In this document: positions 14,480-21,828 of the stretch, in pieces | Numbering within the stretch: position 1 is the stretch's first letter | Layout: the number at the start of each line of letters is the position of its first letter | From: JAISGQ01 sp045604945 | GTDB taxonomy: Bacteria; Bacillota; Clostridia; Oscillospirales; Acutalibacteraceae | NCBI GenBank assembly: GCA_045604945.1 | Contig: JAZUPA010000156.1 | Span: 1 to 21,828 of the forward strand | Reading direction: 5' to 3' | DNA length: 21,828 bases | Position numbers and translations under genes: made by a program | The notes under the pieces: generated by a model | Databases searched by the model: none | Told to the model about the DNA's origin: nothing | What the model saw: the letters and a program-made list of their open reading frames with translations, nothing else

Positions 14480-17158
14480 TCAAAGCCAGTCAAGGGTATT
14501 TTCATCCGAATCAAAATCAAGGTCAACCTCAAGAGCGGGGGTTACCACAGGGATAACATTGCCCTCCTCCACAGACTCCATCCCCGGCACATCAGGCACC
14601 CTTCTCTCAGGCTGATAGCTGACAGGCTCGGGGGGCATGTCGTTTCTGTTGTTTCTCTCAATCATAATCACATAGCACAGCATCAGCAGCAGCGACATTG
14701 CGCTGATTACCATACATATATCAAAGCCTGCGGGGGTGTATGTAAGGGACAGGGTATGCTGTCCGCCTTCTGTTTTTACCGCCAGCAGACCGTTCATGCA
14801 TTTTGCGGTCTCCGCCTGTCTGCCGTCAACCACTGCACGCCAGTTTTTACTGTAGGGGATAGTGGTCAGAATCACCTCGCCGCCGGAGGTCTCCGCCACT
14901 GCCTTTACGGTGTTGCCCTCCGCCTTTACAAAGGTCAGCTGTCTTGAGCTGATTATGCTCAGCGCAGAGGCAAGCGCTTCGCTGTCAAGGGTGGTGAAAT
15001 ATACTACGTTTATGGTGGTGTTTACCTCGGCAAGCTCCATTTCGACAGTAACGCTCTCAAGGGCATTGTATCTGCCGAGGCTCACTATTGCGTCAAGGTC
15101 GGAGCCTTCCTGCTCGATGCCGTTTATCAGGAGCTTTGCATCCCCGGGCAGTGTGGAGGAAATCCACATATAAAGCTCGCCCTCGCACAGGGCTGTAACG
15201 GTGTATGAAAGCTCTGCGTCCTCCTCGTAGCGGGTTATGAGCTTGCTGCCGCCAAAATCGTTGCAGGCAGCCCCGTCATAGCTCATTTCATTTATCTGCG
15301 CTGCAGAAAATACCGTCCGCTGCTCTCCCAGCACCGCCGAAAGCATAAGCTCCTGGGCAGTAAAGGGATTTGAGGACATGGAGGGGTCAACTCCAAGGGT
15401 AATATCCGAGGCGGCATAGCCCACAGACAGCGCATTCTTGTTTTCGTAAAGACCTATGCCCTCGCCAACGGAGAGAGCGGTGTAGGTTTTGTCATTTTCG
15501 TCAGAGATGAGATACCTGACGCCGAAAAGGGCATCGGTAACACCTGTCCAGCCGTTTTCGCCCCTGATTCCAAGGGCTGAAAGGAGCTTTACATCTTCTT
15601 CCCCCTCAACACTGCTGCGGGAAATAAGGTCGGAGGAGTCCAGAACATCGCACCTGCCGCGTACTCGCGAAACGCCTGAGCGTCCGCCTGTTTTCTCCCA
15701 GCCCACAAGCAGCGAATCAACCGTATCCTCCACCGCCGCAGCCTCGGCAATGCTCTCATTCTTAACAGGCAGAGAGTCCTCCTTCGCACTTATCATGCAG
15801 TCAGCTCCTGCTGTTATCGCCTCGGCGAATATGCAGAGCATGATAACTACGCCGAAGATTGCAGGGGGTCTGCGGTCGCTCATGACCACAAGAACGATTG
15901 CCGCATACAGGGTTATAAAGCCTGCGGATACAATCATGATAAGGAAACCTGCATTGTTTCCGCCCAGCAGCAGCGACAGTCCGTAAAGACCGCCCACCGC
16001 AGCCCAGCTGCCCACCGCCTTGCCGACGGTTATGCCCGCAGGCACGGAAAGTCCGCGGGCTGCAAAGGCAACCGCGCAGGTGCAGAATACAAAGGAAACT
16101 CCGCTTTCACATTCGGCGGCAGCGGTAAAGCCTGTGAATATAACGCTCAGAGGAGCGATGATCTGCACCAGAAGCAGAAGCAGCAGAATACCTGCAGCCA
16201 TTACCCGCTCGCCCTTTGGCAGTCTGCTGTTGAAGAAATAAACAGGAAGCATTACAAGGGTACAGGCTGAGCAGTAAAGCATCGCATTGCCCCCTGCCTT
16301 TGCTTCATTGCCCATAAAGAGACCCGACAGAAGCTCGGGGAAGGAAACTCCCACCGCGTCGGACATGGAGCGCACCGCAGATGCCCCCTCCGCATTTTCT
16401 ATCATCGAGGGGATCGCAAACACCGCCCCTGCTCCGAAGGCGAGTACAAATACCGCCGCACAGCGGAATGCCGCAGTTTTAAGTGCGCTCTTTTCCTCCA
16501 CCGCGTTTGTTCCCCATACGAACATCGCCGCAGTAAAGAACAGAGCCGCAGGCCAGAGCTGCCAGGCGAAGAGGAAAAATGCGCTGAGGGTTATTGCCAG
16601 ATATACTACTCTGCCTTCTCTCAGCAGCGATATGACCGCCGCGCCCACCGCCGGCAGCAGCACCGCAGCGGAGGCACTGAGGGGAGAGAAGACGGAAATA
16701 AGGAAGCACACGCAGCCGCCGTATGCAACAGAAAAGCCCAGACAGAGCTCTGCGCGGTCGTTGAGGGATGAGGTCAGCAGATAGGCGCTCAGCCCCGCAA
16801 GACCCATCCGCACAATGGTTATCAGCAGAAAAGCCTCTGCCATTCCCGAAGAAGGAAACAGCAGTGCTATGAGATAGAGGGGAGAGAAGAAGGAACCTGC
16901 ATATCTGCTCCATGTACCCTCGCCCAGACCCTCAGCAAAGCTGAAAAACAGGCTTTCGCCCTCTGTGATGCTACGGCGGAAGCGTTCAAGATTTTCGATA
17001 AATTCCGAATTGTGCCACGTTATAAGGGTCGCGTTGCCGAAGGGGCTCACTCCTCCGATAAGACAAACAACGATAAGCACTGCCGCAGGCAGAAGAAATG
17101 CAAAGGGTATCATGACCCTCTTGGCACGGCTGTCGCTGCGATAGCTCTCCTGCTCCAT
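14480..17158 (-). CDS. YfhO-family membrane protein
   Basis: About 892 residues. It starts with a membrane helix, then the YfhO signature region PFGNATLITWHNSEFIENL and SITEGESLFFSFAEGLGEG, then about ten more hydrophobic helices through the first half. A large extracytoplasmic domain follows, with PYSKNWRAVVDGRQAE and GLLAVKTEGGQHTLSLTYTP near its end, a final helix, and an acidic tail of about 60 residues. YfhO proteins are GT-C-like and are linked to lipoteichoic acid glycosylation in Bacillus; the sugar and acceptor here are unknown. I chose the ATG at 17158, with AAAGGAAG 8 bases before it; a GTG 3 codons upstream is possible but sits on that site. It is the first gene of an operon with the TrkA-like protein. 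Confidence 0.92.
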   Translation of the reverse strand: MEQESYRSDSRAKRVMIPFAFLLPAAVLIVVCLIGGVSPFGNATLITWHNSEFIENLERFRRSITEGESLFFSFAEGLGEGTWSRYAGSFFSPLYLIALLFPSSGMAEAFLLITIVRMGLAGLSAYLLTSSLNDRAELCLGFSVAYGGCVCFLISVFSPLSASAAVLLPAVGAAVISLLREGRVVYLAITLSAFFLFAWQLWPAALFFTAAMFVWGTNAVEEKSALKTAAFRCAAVFVLAFGAGAVFAIPSMIENAEGASAVRSMSDAVGVSFPELLSGLFMGNEAKAGGNAMLYCSACTLVMLPVYFFNSRLPKGERVMAAGILLLLLLVQIIAPLSVIFTGFTAAAECESGVSFVFCTCAVAFAARGLSVPAGITVGKAVGSWAAVGGLYGLSLLLGGNNAGFLIMIVSAGFITLYAAIVLVVMSDRRPPAIFGVVIMLCIFAEAITAGADCMISAKEDSLPVKNESIAEAAAVEDTVDSLLVGWEKTGGRSGVSRVRGRCDVLDSSDLISRSSVEGEEDVKLLSALGIRGENGWTGVTDALFGVRYLISDENDKTYTALSVGEGIGLYENKNALSVGYAASDITLGVDPSMSSNPFTAQELMLSAVLGEQRTVFSAAQINEMSYDGAACNDFGGSKLITRYEEDAELSYTVTALCEGELYMWISSTLPGDAKLLINGIEQEGSDLDAIVSLGRYNALESVTVEMELAEVNTTINVVYFTTLDSEALASALSIISSRQLTFVKAEGNTVKAVAETSGGEVILTTIPYSKNWRAVVDGRQAETAKCMNGLLAVKTEGGQHTLSLTYTPAGFDICMVISAMSLLLMLCYVIMIERNNRNDMPPEPVSYQPERRVPDVPGMESVEEGNVIPVVTPALEVDLDFDSDENTLDWL

Positions 17159-17222
17159 GCCCCTCACTTCCTTTCCCGATTTTTATATAAACCGCAAAGA
17201 GATAAAAACATTATAATATAAA

Positions 17223-17251
17223 ATTATACCACGCGGTATTGCCGTAAACAA
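17223..17251 (-). promoter_or_regulatory. Promoter of the yfhO-trkA operon
   Basis: On the minus strand, TTGTTT (17246-17251), a 17-bp spacer and TATAAT (17223-17228). The leader is about 60 bases. A second TATAAT-like stretch follows downstream. Confidence 0.6.
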
Positions 17252-17343
17252 GAGTCAAGTTGGCTTTATTGCAGAACCGATGAAAATCTGCCTGCATTAG
17301 AGTTTTCCGCCGCTCCCGTCAGGGCTTTCTCCCTTGTCGGCAA

Positions 17344-17372
17344 TTGACAATCCTTCGTAAAAATGGTATATT
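17344..17372 (+). promoter_or_regulatory. Sigma-A promoter of the 290-residue gene
   Basis: TTGACA (17344-17349), a 17-bp spacer and TATATT (17367-17372), with an AAGGGA site before the ATG at 17432. Confidence 0.75.
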
Positions 17373-17431
17373 GAGTTATGCAATATATCTTCCGTAAAAT
17401 CAAGATTTTTCCATATGAAGGGATGACGTAA

Positions 17432-18304
17432 ATGAGCATTTTTAAAAGGGGAAACGGTTCAAATTCCGCTAACTCCAGGAAAGCTGAATCAGATGCAGAA
17501 AAAAGAGCAAGAATTCATCAGATTACATCTGAACTGTTCAACGCAAACGCAGATACTGCTCAGGCTGCAGCTCAGTCATATAAAGATGTTGGTGCAGGCG
17601 AAGAGCAGATAACTGATATTCTTGAATGCCTTACCGGTCTGAAGGATACCATAGATAACCCTTTGACCGACGCACAGCGTTGGGCTCTTCATGCCAAACA
17701 ATTAAAGTCCCTGGCAGATTCGAGAAAAGACATTCACGACGCCCTTGTTTTAATCAATAATTCTGTATTGACCCGTTATGGGCTCAACAGTGAAACTGTT
17801 GATACCACGCTCGATTCGGATATTCTGAAGTTTATGACATACCTGTGTGCATCTCTTTTTCTCTTAGATAAAAACCTGACTGATATTACTGCATCTTCGC
17901 TTTACCGCGCCAAGGCAGATTCCTCAGCTATAATTCTTACAGCAGAGAAGATGGGGCTTGATTTTTCAAATGAAATGTCAGCCCGTAAATCAGCCGCCTT
18001 TTCCAAATATGCAAACACTGCTTTAGATTCATTTGTTTTGCTGCGCAAGTGTCGCGATCTTTCTGATGACCCCAGTCTTCATCCATTAGTCCAGATGATA
18101 ATGGGCTATTTCACTGTCCTTTCATCCATAGTTGAATATTACTGTTCGATCAGCATTGGCATTACAAGTACATTTTATGTTGCAGTAAACAACTGGCTGA
18201 TAAATCAGTTTTATGCTATTGAACAGTTCGGTCCGATATCAGAGCAAAGCCTTTCGTATCTTGAAATGACTAACAAAAAAATGGAGTATTGCAGTAATAA
18301 TTAA
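17432..18304 (+). CDS. Hypothetical helical protein
   Basis: I do not recognise this 290-residue protein. It opens with a basic, Ser/Asn-rich stretch (residues 1-25). The rest is predicted helical, with a few polar linkers. Two more hydrophobic parts lie at about 130-145 (ILKFMTYLCASLFLLD) and about 220-265 (MIMGYFTVLSSIVEYYC and onward), but neither is a clean membrane helix, and no signal peptide is present. No cysteine pair, P-loop or catalytic motif is visible. Codons end in A or T more often than in the flanking genes, and the local sequence is less GC-rich, which may mean recent acquisition. It has its own promoter and stands alone. The start is set by AAGGGA. A function is not proposed. 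Confidence 0.8.
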   Translation: MSIFKRGNGSNSANSRKAESDAEKRARIHQITSELFNANADTAQAAAQSYKDVGAGEEQITDILECLTGLKDTIDNPLTDAQRWALHAKQLKSLADSRKDIHDALVLINNSVLTRYGLNSETVDTTLDSDILKFMTYLCASLFLLDKNLTDITASSLYRAKADSSAIILTAEKMGLDFSNEMSARKSAAFSKYANTALDSFVLLRKCRDLSDDPSLHPLVQMIMGYFTVLSSIVEYYCSISIGITSTFYVAVNNWLINQFYAIEQFGPISEQSLSYLEMTNKKMEYCSNN

Positions 18305-18346
18305 ACTGCTCATTTCACCGATCAAAATCAGATTCAGTACTTGTTG

Positions 18347-18385
18347 CACCCCCGATTGACTATCAGCCCTTCGGGGGTGTATAAT
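18347..18385 (+). promoter_or_regulatory. Promoter of the second TrkA-like gene, overlapped by an inverted repeat
   Basis: TTGACT (18356-18361), an 18-bp spacer and TATAAT (18380-18385). A perfect 9-bp inverted repeat, CACCCCCGA (18347-18355) and TCGGGGGTG (18371-18379), brackets the -35 and ends exactly where the -10 starts. No T tract follows, so it is less likely to be only the terminator of the preceding gene. An operator is possible. Confidence 0.65.
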
Positions 18386-18418
18386 TAGCCGTACAAAAAT
18401 TGCGGAGGCGACAGAAGA

Positions 18419-19075
18419 ATGAAGATAATCATAGCAGGCGGAGGCGACCTTGGCTACTATCTTGCAAAAACCATGCTGGGCAGAGGTCATGATGTCAGCC
18501 TTATAGAGCTTTCAATGGAGCGCGCCTCCTCCATCAGCACCCAGCTTGACCACCCCGTCATTCTTGGGGATGCAACGGAGCCTGAGAGCCTGCAGCACGC
18601 CCATGCAGAGAATGCGGATGTGTTCATTTCCGTTACAGGACGGGATGAAGATAACCTTATCGCCTGTCAGCTGGCGAAGCGCACCTTCGGCGTTGCCAAG
18701 ACCATAGCCCGCACAAGCAACCCCAACAATGTGGAGGTGCTCAAAAGGCTGGGCATCGATTATGTCCTTTGCGATTCCGAAATAATCACAAGGGTCATCG
18801 AGCAGGAAGCCGATTCCGCAGGCTCCTATCTTGTCGCTACCATCAGCGGCGGCGACGCAGGAATCTATGAGTACGTCATCAGCGAAAAATCCCCCATCTG
18901 CGGCAAGGCGATAGTCAATATCGAGCTGCCCCGCTCAGCTCTTATCGTGTCTGTCGTCCGGGGCAGGGAGACCATAATCCCCCGAGGCGGCACACAGATA
19001 CTTTCAGGGGATAAGGTGATAGTCCTGACCACCACCGAATCGGTCAAAACCGTCCAGAAAGCCATCCGCGGCTGA
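18419..19075 (+). CDS. TrkA/KtrA-family potassium uptake regulatory protein
   Basis: A 218-residue RCK protein, the usual size for KtrA or short TrkA. The Rossmann domain is canonical: AGGGDLG gives GxGxxG at residues 7-12, and Glu30 ends strand 2. Then come VILGDATEPESLQHA, VFISVTGRDEDNLIAC and LGIDYVLCDSEIITRVI. The RCK_C domain occupies about 135-216 and ends in SGDKVIVLTTTESV. Such proteins sit on the inner face of the membrane as a ring on a Trk or Ktr K+ transporter and gate it in response to bound nucleotide. No membrane subunit is present nearby, so the partner is encoded elsewhere. It is monocistronic, with its own promoter and terminator, and has a GGAGG site. It is the more complete of the two RCK proteins in the window. 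Confidence 0.93.
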   Translation: MKIIIAGGGDLGYYLAKTMLGRGHDVSLIELSMERASSISTQLDHPVILGDATEPESLQHAHAENADVFISVTGRDEDNLIACQLAKRTFGVAKTIARTSNPNNVEVLKRLGIDYVLCDSEIITRVIEQEADSAGSYLVATISGGDAGIYEYVISEKSPICGKAIVNIELPRSALIVSVVRGRETIIPRGGTQILSGDKVIVLTTTESVKTVQKAIRG

Positions 19076-19088
19076 GAAAAGCAAACAG

Positions 19089-19124
19089 GTCCGATGTACT
19101 GAGCGAAAGCTCAATGCATCGGAC
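19089..19124 (+). terminator. Terminator of the second TrkA-like gene
   Basis: A long stem, GTCCGATGTA...GAGC with GCTC...TGCATCGGAC, has one mismatch and one wobble, a GAAA tetraloop, and a T-rich tail (TTTTCTTTTCTG). Confidence 0.95.
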
Positions 19125-19204
19125 TTTTCTTTTCTGTCAGATACCCATTGCGGCAGCTCTGCACCCCACCGCACTATGTCGCAGCAATTGAATCCTGACA
19201 TAGG

Positions 19205-19325
19205 CATCTGCCTCCCTCTGACGAGGGAGGTGGCAAAAATCCTTGATTTTTGACGGAGGGAGAGATAATCCGAAAAGCTTCGCATATCTGCAAATTCAGA
19301 AATATTTTACTCTCCCTCAGTCCGC
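19205..19325. repeat. Palindromic intergenic repeat element
   Basis: Hairpin 1: CCTCCCTC (19211-19218), TGAC loop, GAGGGAGG (19223-19230). Hairpin 2: AAAAATC (19235-19241), CTT loop, GATTTTT (19245-19251). A 13-base arm at 19252-19264 pairs at 12 positions with 19310-19322 (GAGGGAGAG with CTCTCCCTC). The TCCCTC-TGAC-GAGGGA...GACGGAGGGA style resembles dispersed, non-coding repeats of gut Clostridia; this comparison is from memory. It encodes nothing I can see. Confidence 0.65.
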
Positions 19326-19394
19326 ACCCCTCCCGAATCCAAAGCCCCAAACCGTGATGTTTCAGTGATTCACGAATTATTTACAGTCAGCATA

Positions 19395-19423
19395 TTGACA
19401 ACCGAAACAAAAAATGGTAATCT
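19395..19423 (+). promoter_or_regulatory. Sigma-A promoter of the hrcA operon
   Basis: TTGACA (19395-19400), a 17-bp spacer and TAATCT (19418-19423). The operator that follows begins about 11 bases past the -10, at the likely start of transcription. Confidence 0.8.
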
Positions 19424-19433
19424 AATAATGAAA

Positions 19434-19460
19434 TTAGCACTCGAAAGCTAAGAGTGCTAA
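19434..19460 (+). promoter_or_regulatory. CIRCE operator, HrcA binding site
   Basis: TTAGCACTC, a 9-base spacer and GAGTGCTAA: an exact match to the CIRCE consensus. HrcA bound here blocks the operon at normal temperature and releases on heat stress. Confidence 0.99.
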
Positions 19461-19532
19461 TTCTGGCAATCGACAATTTCGACTGCTAACCCTGTGAATA
19501 TCGGTTTCCCCGATAAAAAGAAGGTGGTATCA

Positions 19533-20567
19533 GTGAAACAGGGGCAGAGAAAGTATAAAATTCTTGAAGCTATCGTAGATTCTTATGTAGTGACCGGCGA
19601 GCCCATCGGCTCAAAGACTCTGGCACAGATGCTTCCCATAGAGGTCTCCAGCGCAACCATCCGCAACGATATGGCAGACCTGACAAGCAGCGGCTACCTT
19701 GAGCAGCCCCACACCTCCGCAGGGCGAATTCCCTCACAGCGCGGCTACAGACTGTATGTTGACCAGCTTATGTGGAAACGCAATCTTGCAGAGGAAGCCC
19801 AGCAGCAGATAATCCGCGCGCTGGCTGCCAGCGGCTGCAATCCCGAAGGCTTTATCCAGTCCACCGCCTCAATGCTCGCCGAGCAGACGGGGATGGCGGC
19901 AATCATAACCTCACCTGCCGACAGCAGCGCCTGCGTTGCAGGGGTCGAGGTCATGGCAACAGGCAGACATTCCATAGTTCTTATAATGATGATAACCCCC
20001 TCAGTGATGAAAAGCCGCATCTGCCGTCTTTCCTTCGATGTGGACAGCGTGGCGGTCGCACTGATACGGCACCTGATGCAGAAGCACCTGCTTGGCATGA
20101 AGCTCTCCGAGCTGACAGCGGATTACATGAACCGCATCAGCGCCGAGGCAGGGGAGGCAGGGGAAGCCCTGACCCCCGTATATGAAGCAGTTACCGACAT
20201 CGCTCAGGAGGCTCAGAGGGTAAACCTCACAATAGCAGGGCTTACAAACCTCATCGACCGCGATGACCTGCCCTTTGACGAGGCAAAGGAGGTTCTTGCC
20301 TTCCTTAAAAACAGCGACGAGCTGATTTCCCTGCTGACCTCCACAGGTCCTGCCACCACAAGAGTACTCATCGGCAGGGAGACAAAAAAGCCTGCCCTTT
20401 CCCAGATAAGCATCATCGCCTCCCGCTACTATTCCGGCGCAGGCGCCGCAGGCTGGACCGGTGTTATAGGTCCCACCAGAATGAACTACGCAAGCCTGAT
20501 TCCCCATGTGGAATACTTCGCAGGCATAGTCGGACGTGTAATGCGCGAAGCGCTTTGCATAAATTGA
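19533..20567 (+). CDS. hrcA: Heat-inducible transcription repressor HrcA
   Basis: A 344-residue protein of normal family length. Residues about 1-75 are the winged helix: RKYKILEAIVDSYVVTGEPI, SSATIRNDMADLTSSGYLEQ and PHTSAGRIPSQRGYRLYVD. The C-terminal half is the GAF-like and dimerisation region, ending with IGPTRMNYASLIPHVEYFAG. HrcA represses class I heat-shock operons by binding CIRCE and needs GroEL for activity, so it senses free chaperonin. I chose the GTG at 19533 because AAGGTGG sits just before it; a GTG at 19494 lacks a site and adds 13 atypical residues. A perfect CIRCE lies upstream. It is the first gene, followed by grpE after 42 bases and then dnaK. Confidence 0.98.
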   Translation: MKQGQRKYKILEAIVDSYVVTGEPIGSKTLAQMLPIEVSSATIRNDMADLTSSGYLEQPHTSAGRIPSQRGYRLYVDQLMWKRNLAEEAQQQIIRALAASGCNPEGFIQSTASMLAEQTGMAAIITSPADSSACVAGVEVMATGRHSIVLIMMITPSVMKSRICRLSFDVDSVAVALIRHLMQKHLLGMKLSELTADYMNRISAEAGEAGEALTPVYEAVTDIAQEAQRVNLTIAGLTNLIDRDDLPFDEAKEVLAFLKNSDELISLLTSTGPATTRVLIGRETKKPALSQISIIASRYYSGAGAAGWTGVIGPTRMNYASLIPHVEYFAGIVGRVMREALCIN

Positions 20568-20609
20568 TAAAATCATCCCAGATTCAATATATATGAAAGG
20601 AGCATAACA

Positions 20610-21125
20610 ATGGCGGAAAATCAGACCGATTTCATCGAGGAAGAAATCGATGAAACAGCAGAAGAAACAGCAGAGGAGGGCTCTGTGGAGCTTTCCGAAG
20701 CAGAACAGGAGCTCATCGAGCTCAAGGACAAATATCTGCGCGTTGTTGCAGAGTACGAAAACTACCGCAAGAGAACTGCCAGAGAAAAGGATGCACTTTA
20801 TGTTGATGTCACCGCAGGCAGCGTAAAGGTGCTTCTCCCCATCATCGACAATATCGAGCGTGCTCTCGCAGCTGAAAATGCATCTGTTGAGGACATGAGA
20901 AAGGGCTTCGAAATGATCCTCGGCGGCGCAGGCGACTGCTTCGGGAAGCTGGGCGTCACATCCTTCGGCGCAGTTGGCGATGTCTTTGACGCAAATATCC
21001 ACGACTGCATCGGCATGAGCGAAGAGGGCGATGTTGAGTCCGGTCAGATCTGCATGGTTCTCCAGAAGGGCTATGCAATCGGTCAGAAGCTCATCAGAGC
21101 CGCAATGGTTCAGGTTAAAGCATAG
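20610..21125 (+). CDS. grpE: Nucleotide exchange factor GrpE
   Basis: A 171-residue cytoplasmic protein that releases ADP from DnaK. It opens with an acidic, low-complexity tail (about 5-25), followed by the long dimer helix (LSEAEQELIELKDKYLRVVA, EYENYRKRTAREKD) and the beta-rich head that contacts DnaK (FGAVGDVFDANIHDCIGM, VLQKGYAIGQKLIRAAMV). These are typical GrpE signatures. The ATG at 20610 follows GAAAGGAG. It is transcribed with hrcA. An 11-bp stem-loop straddles its stop codon. Confidence 0.98.
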   Translation: MAENQTDFIEEEIDETAEETAEEGSVELSEAEQELIELKDKYLRVVAEYENYRKRTAREKDALYVDVTAGSVKVLLPIIDNIERALAAENASVEDMRKGFEMILGGAGDCFGKLGVTSFGAVGDVFDANIHDCIGMSEEGDVESGQICMVLQKGYAIGQKLIRAAMVQVKA

Positions 21126-21135
21126 CTTTAACCTG
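21111..21135 (+). promoter_or_regulatory. Stem-loop over the grpE stop codon
   Basis: CAGGTTAAAGC (21111-21121) and GCTTTAACCTG (21125-21135) pair perfectly around ATA. The stop codon TAG is at 21123-21125. No T tract follows. It may be an mRNA end, a processing site or a partial terminator ahead of dnaK. Confidence 0.6.
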
Positions 21136-21140
21136 AATAT

Positions 21141-21232
21141 AATCGTAGGGGACGGCGCCGAGTTCGGCTTGCCGAACTCATCGACGCTCCCGTTGTAAAA
21201 AACAATCGTAGGGGCGAACTGTGTTCGCCCGT
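21141..21232 (+). repeat. Two palindromic repeat units between grpE and dnaK
   Basis: AATCGTAGGGG occurs at 21141-21151 and 21204-21214. The first copy leads into GAGTTCGGC-TT-GCCGAACTC (21160-21179); the second into GGGCGAAC-TGT-GTTCGCCC (21212-21230). The second resembles a REP-like repeat common in intergenic DNA of many bacteria (comparison from memory). No promoter or second CIRCE is seen before dnaK. Confidence 0.7.
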
Positions 21233-21282
21233 AACCAAAACACAAAACCAATCAATCTATTATATAAAGGAGACAAAAACAA

Positions 21283-21828
<546 letters not shown>

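Noticed and set aside
19494..19532. Upstream GTG extending HrcA by 13 residues
   Set aside because: No ribosome site; the GTG at 19533 has AAGGTGG before it and gives the usual HrcA N-terminus.
20001..21251. Minus-strand 416-codon open frame opposite hrcA and grpE
   Set aside because: Antisense to two highly conserved genes, and it runs through intergenic repeats; long only because of codon bias.
21126..21282. Separate dnaK promoter or second CIRCE
   Set aside because: I found no TTGACA/TATAAT pair and no TTAGCACTC motif here; the space is filled by palindromes.

Overview
The window looks like chromosomal DNA of a gut-type Clostridia species, most likely Oscillospiraceae/Ruminococcaceae. 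Supporting signs are hrcA-grpE-dnaK under a perfect CIRCE operator, GGAGG-type ribosome binding sites, near-consensus sigma-A promoters with 17-bp spacers, a YozG/YoaS-type pair, a YfhO membrane protein and several TIR-plus-repeat proteins. Lineage is inferred from gene content and style, not from a marker-gene comparison. I found no tRNA, rRNA, CRISPR array, insertion sequence or integrase.

Layout. 1-9300 is an accessory-looking block. It holds a TIR/BspA-type leucine-rich-repeat protein that runs off the left edge (minus), a 72-codon gene remnant, a TIR-Sel1 protein (minus), a divergently transcribed zinc-ribbon/helical-repeat/coiled-coil protein (plus), a small lipoprotein (plus), and a third protein with a degenerate TIR-like N-terminus followed by Sel1/TPR repeats (minus). 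9400-13800 is a run of plus-strand genes: a PHP phosphoesterase followed by a TrmH-type RNA methyltransferase; an XRE regulator with a TPR-like tail; a DUF2975 membrane protein with its small YozG-type regulator and a RdgB/Ham1-like NTP pyrophosphatase. 13800-17200 is a minus-strand operon of a YfhO-family membrane protein and a TrkA-like RCK protein. 17400-19100 carries an unrecognised 290-residue protein and a second, more canonical TrkA/KtrA-like protein. 19400 to the right edge is the class I heat-shock operon hrcA-grpE-dnaK, with dnaK cut by the window edge.

How the genes may work together. HrcA bound at CIRCE should repress hrcA-grpE-dnaK, and hairpins between grpE and dnaK may set different transcript levels. 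The TIR proteins share one design: an N-terminal TIR or TIR-like domain joined to LRR, Sel1 or TPR repeats. Two keep the glutamate expected of a TIR NADase. They sit around the zinc-ribbon protein, and the divergent promoters of TIR-Sel1 and the zinc-ribbon gene share a motif at or just after the predicted start sites. This is the best candidate here for an undescribed system, perhaps NAD-linked signalling or phage defence; that role is inference only.

Gene-free stretches over 300 bases: 2035-2474 holds a promoter, the gene remnant and a terminator hairpin; 19076-19532 holds a terminator, a palindromic repeat element, the hrcA promoter and CIRCE. 4617-4907 (291 bases) holds two divergent promoters and little else.
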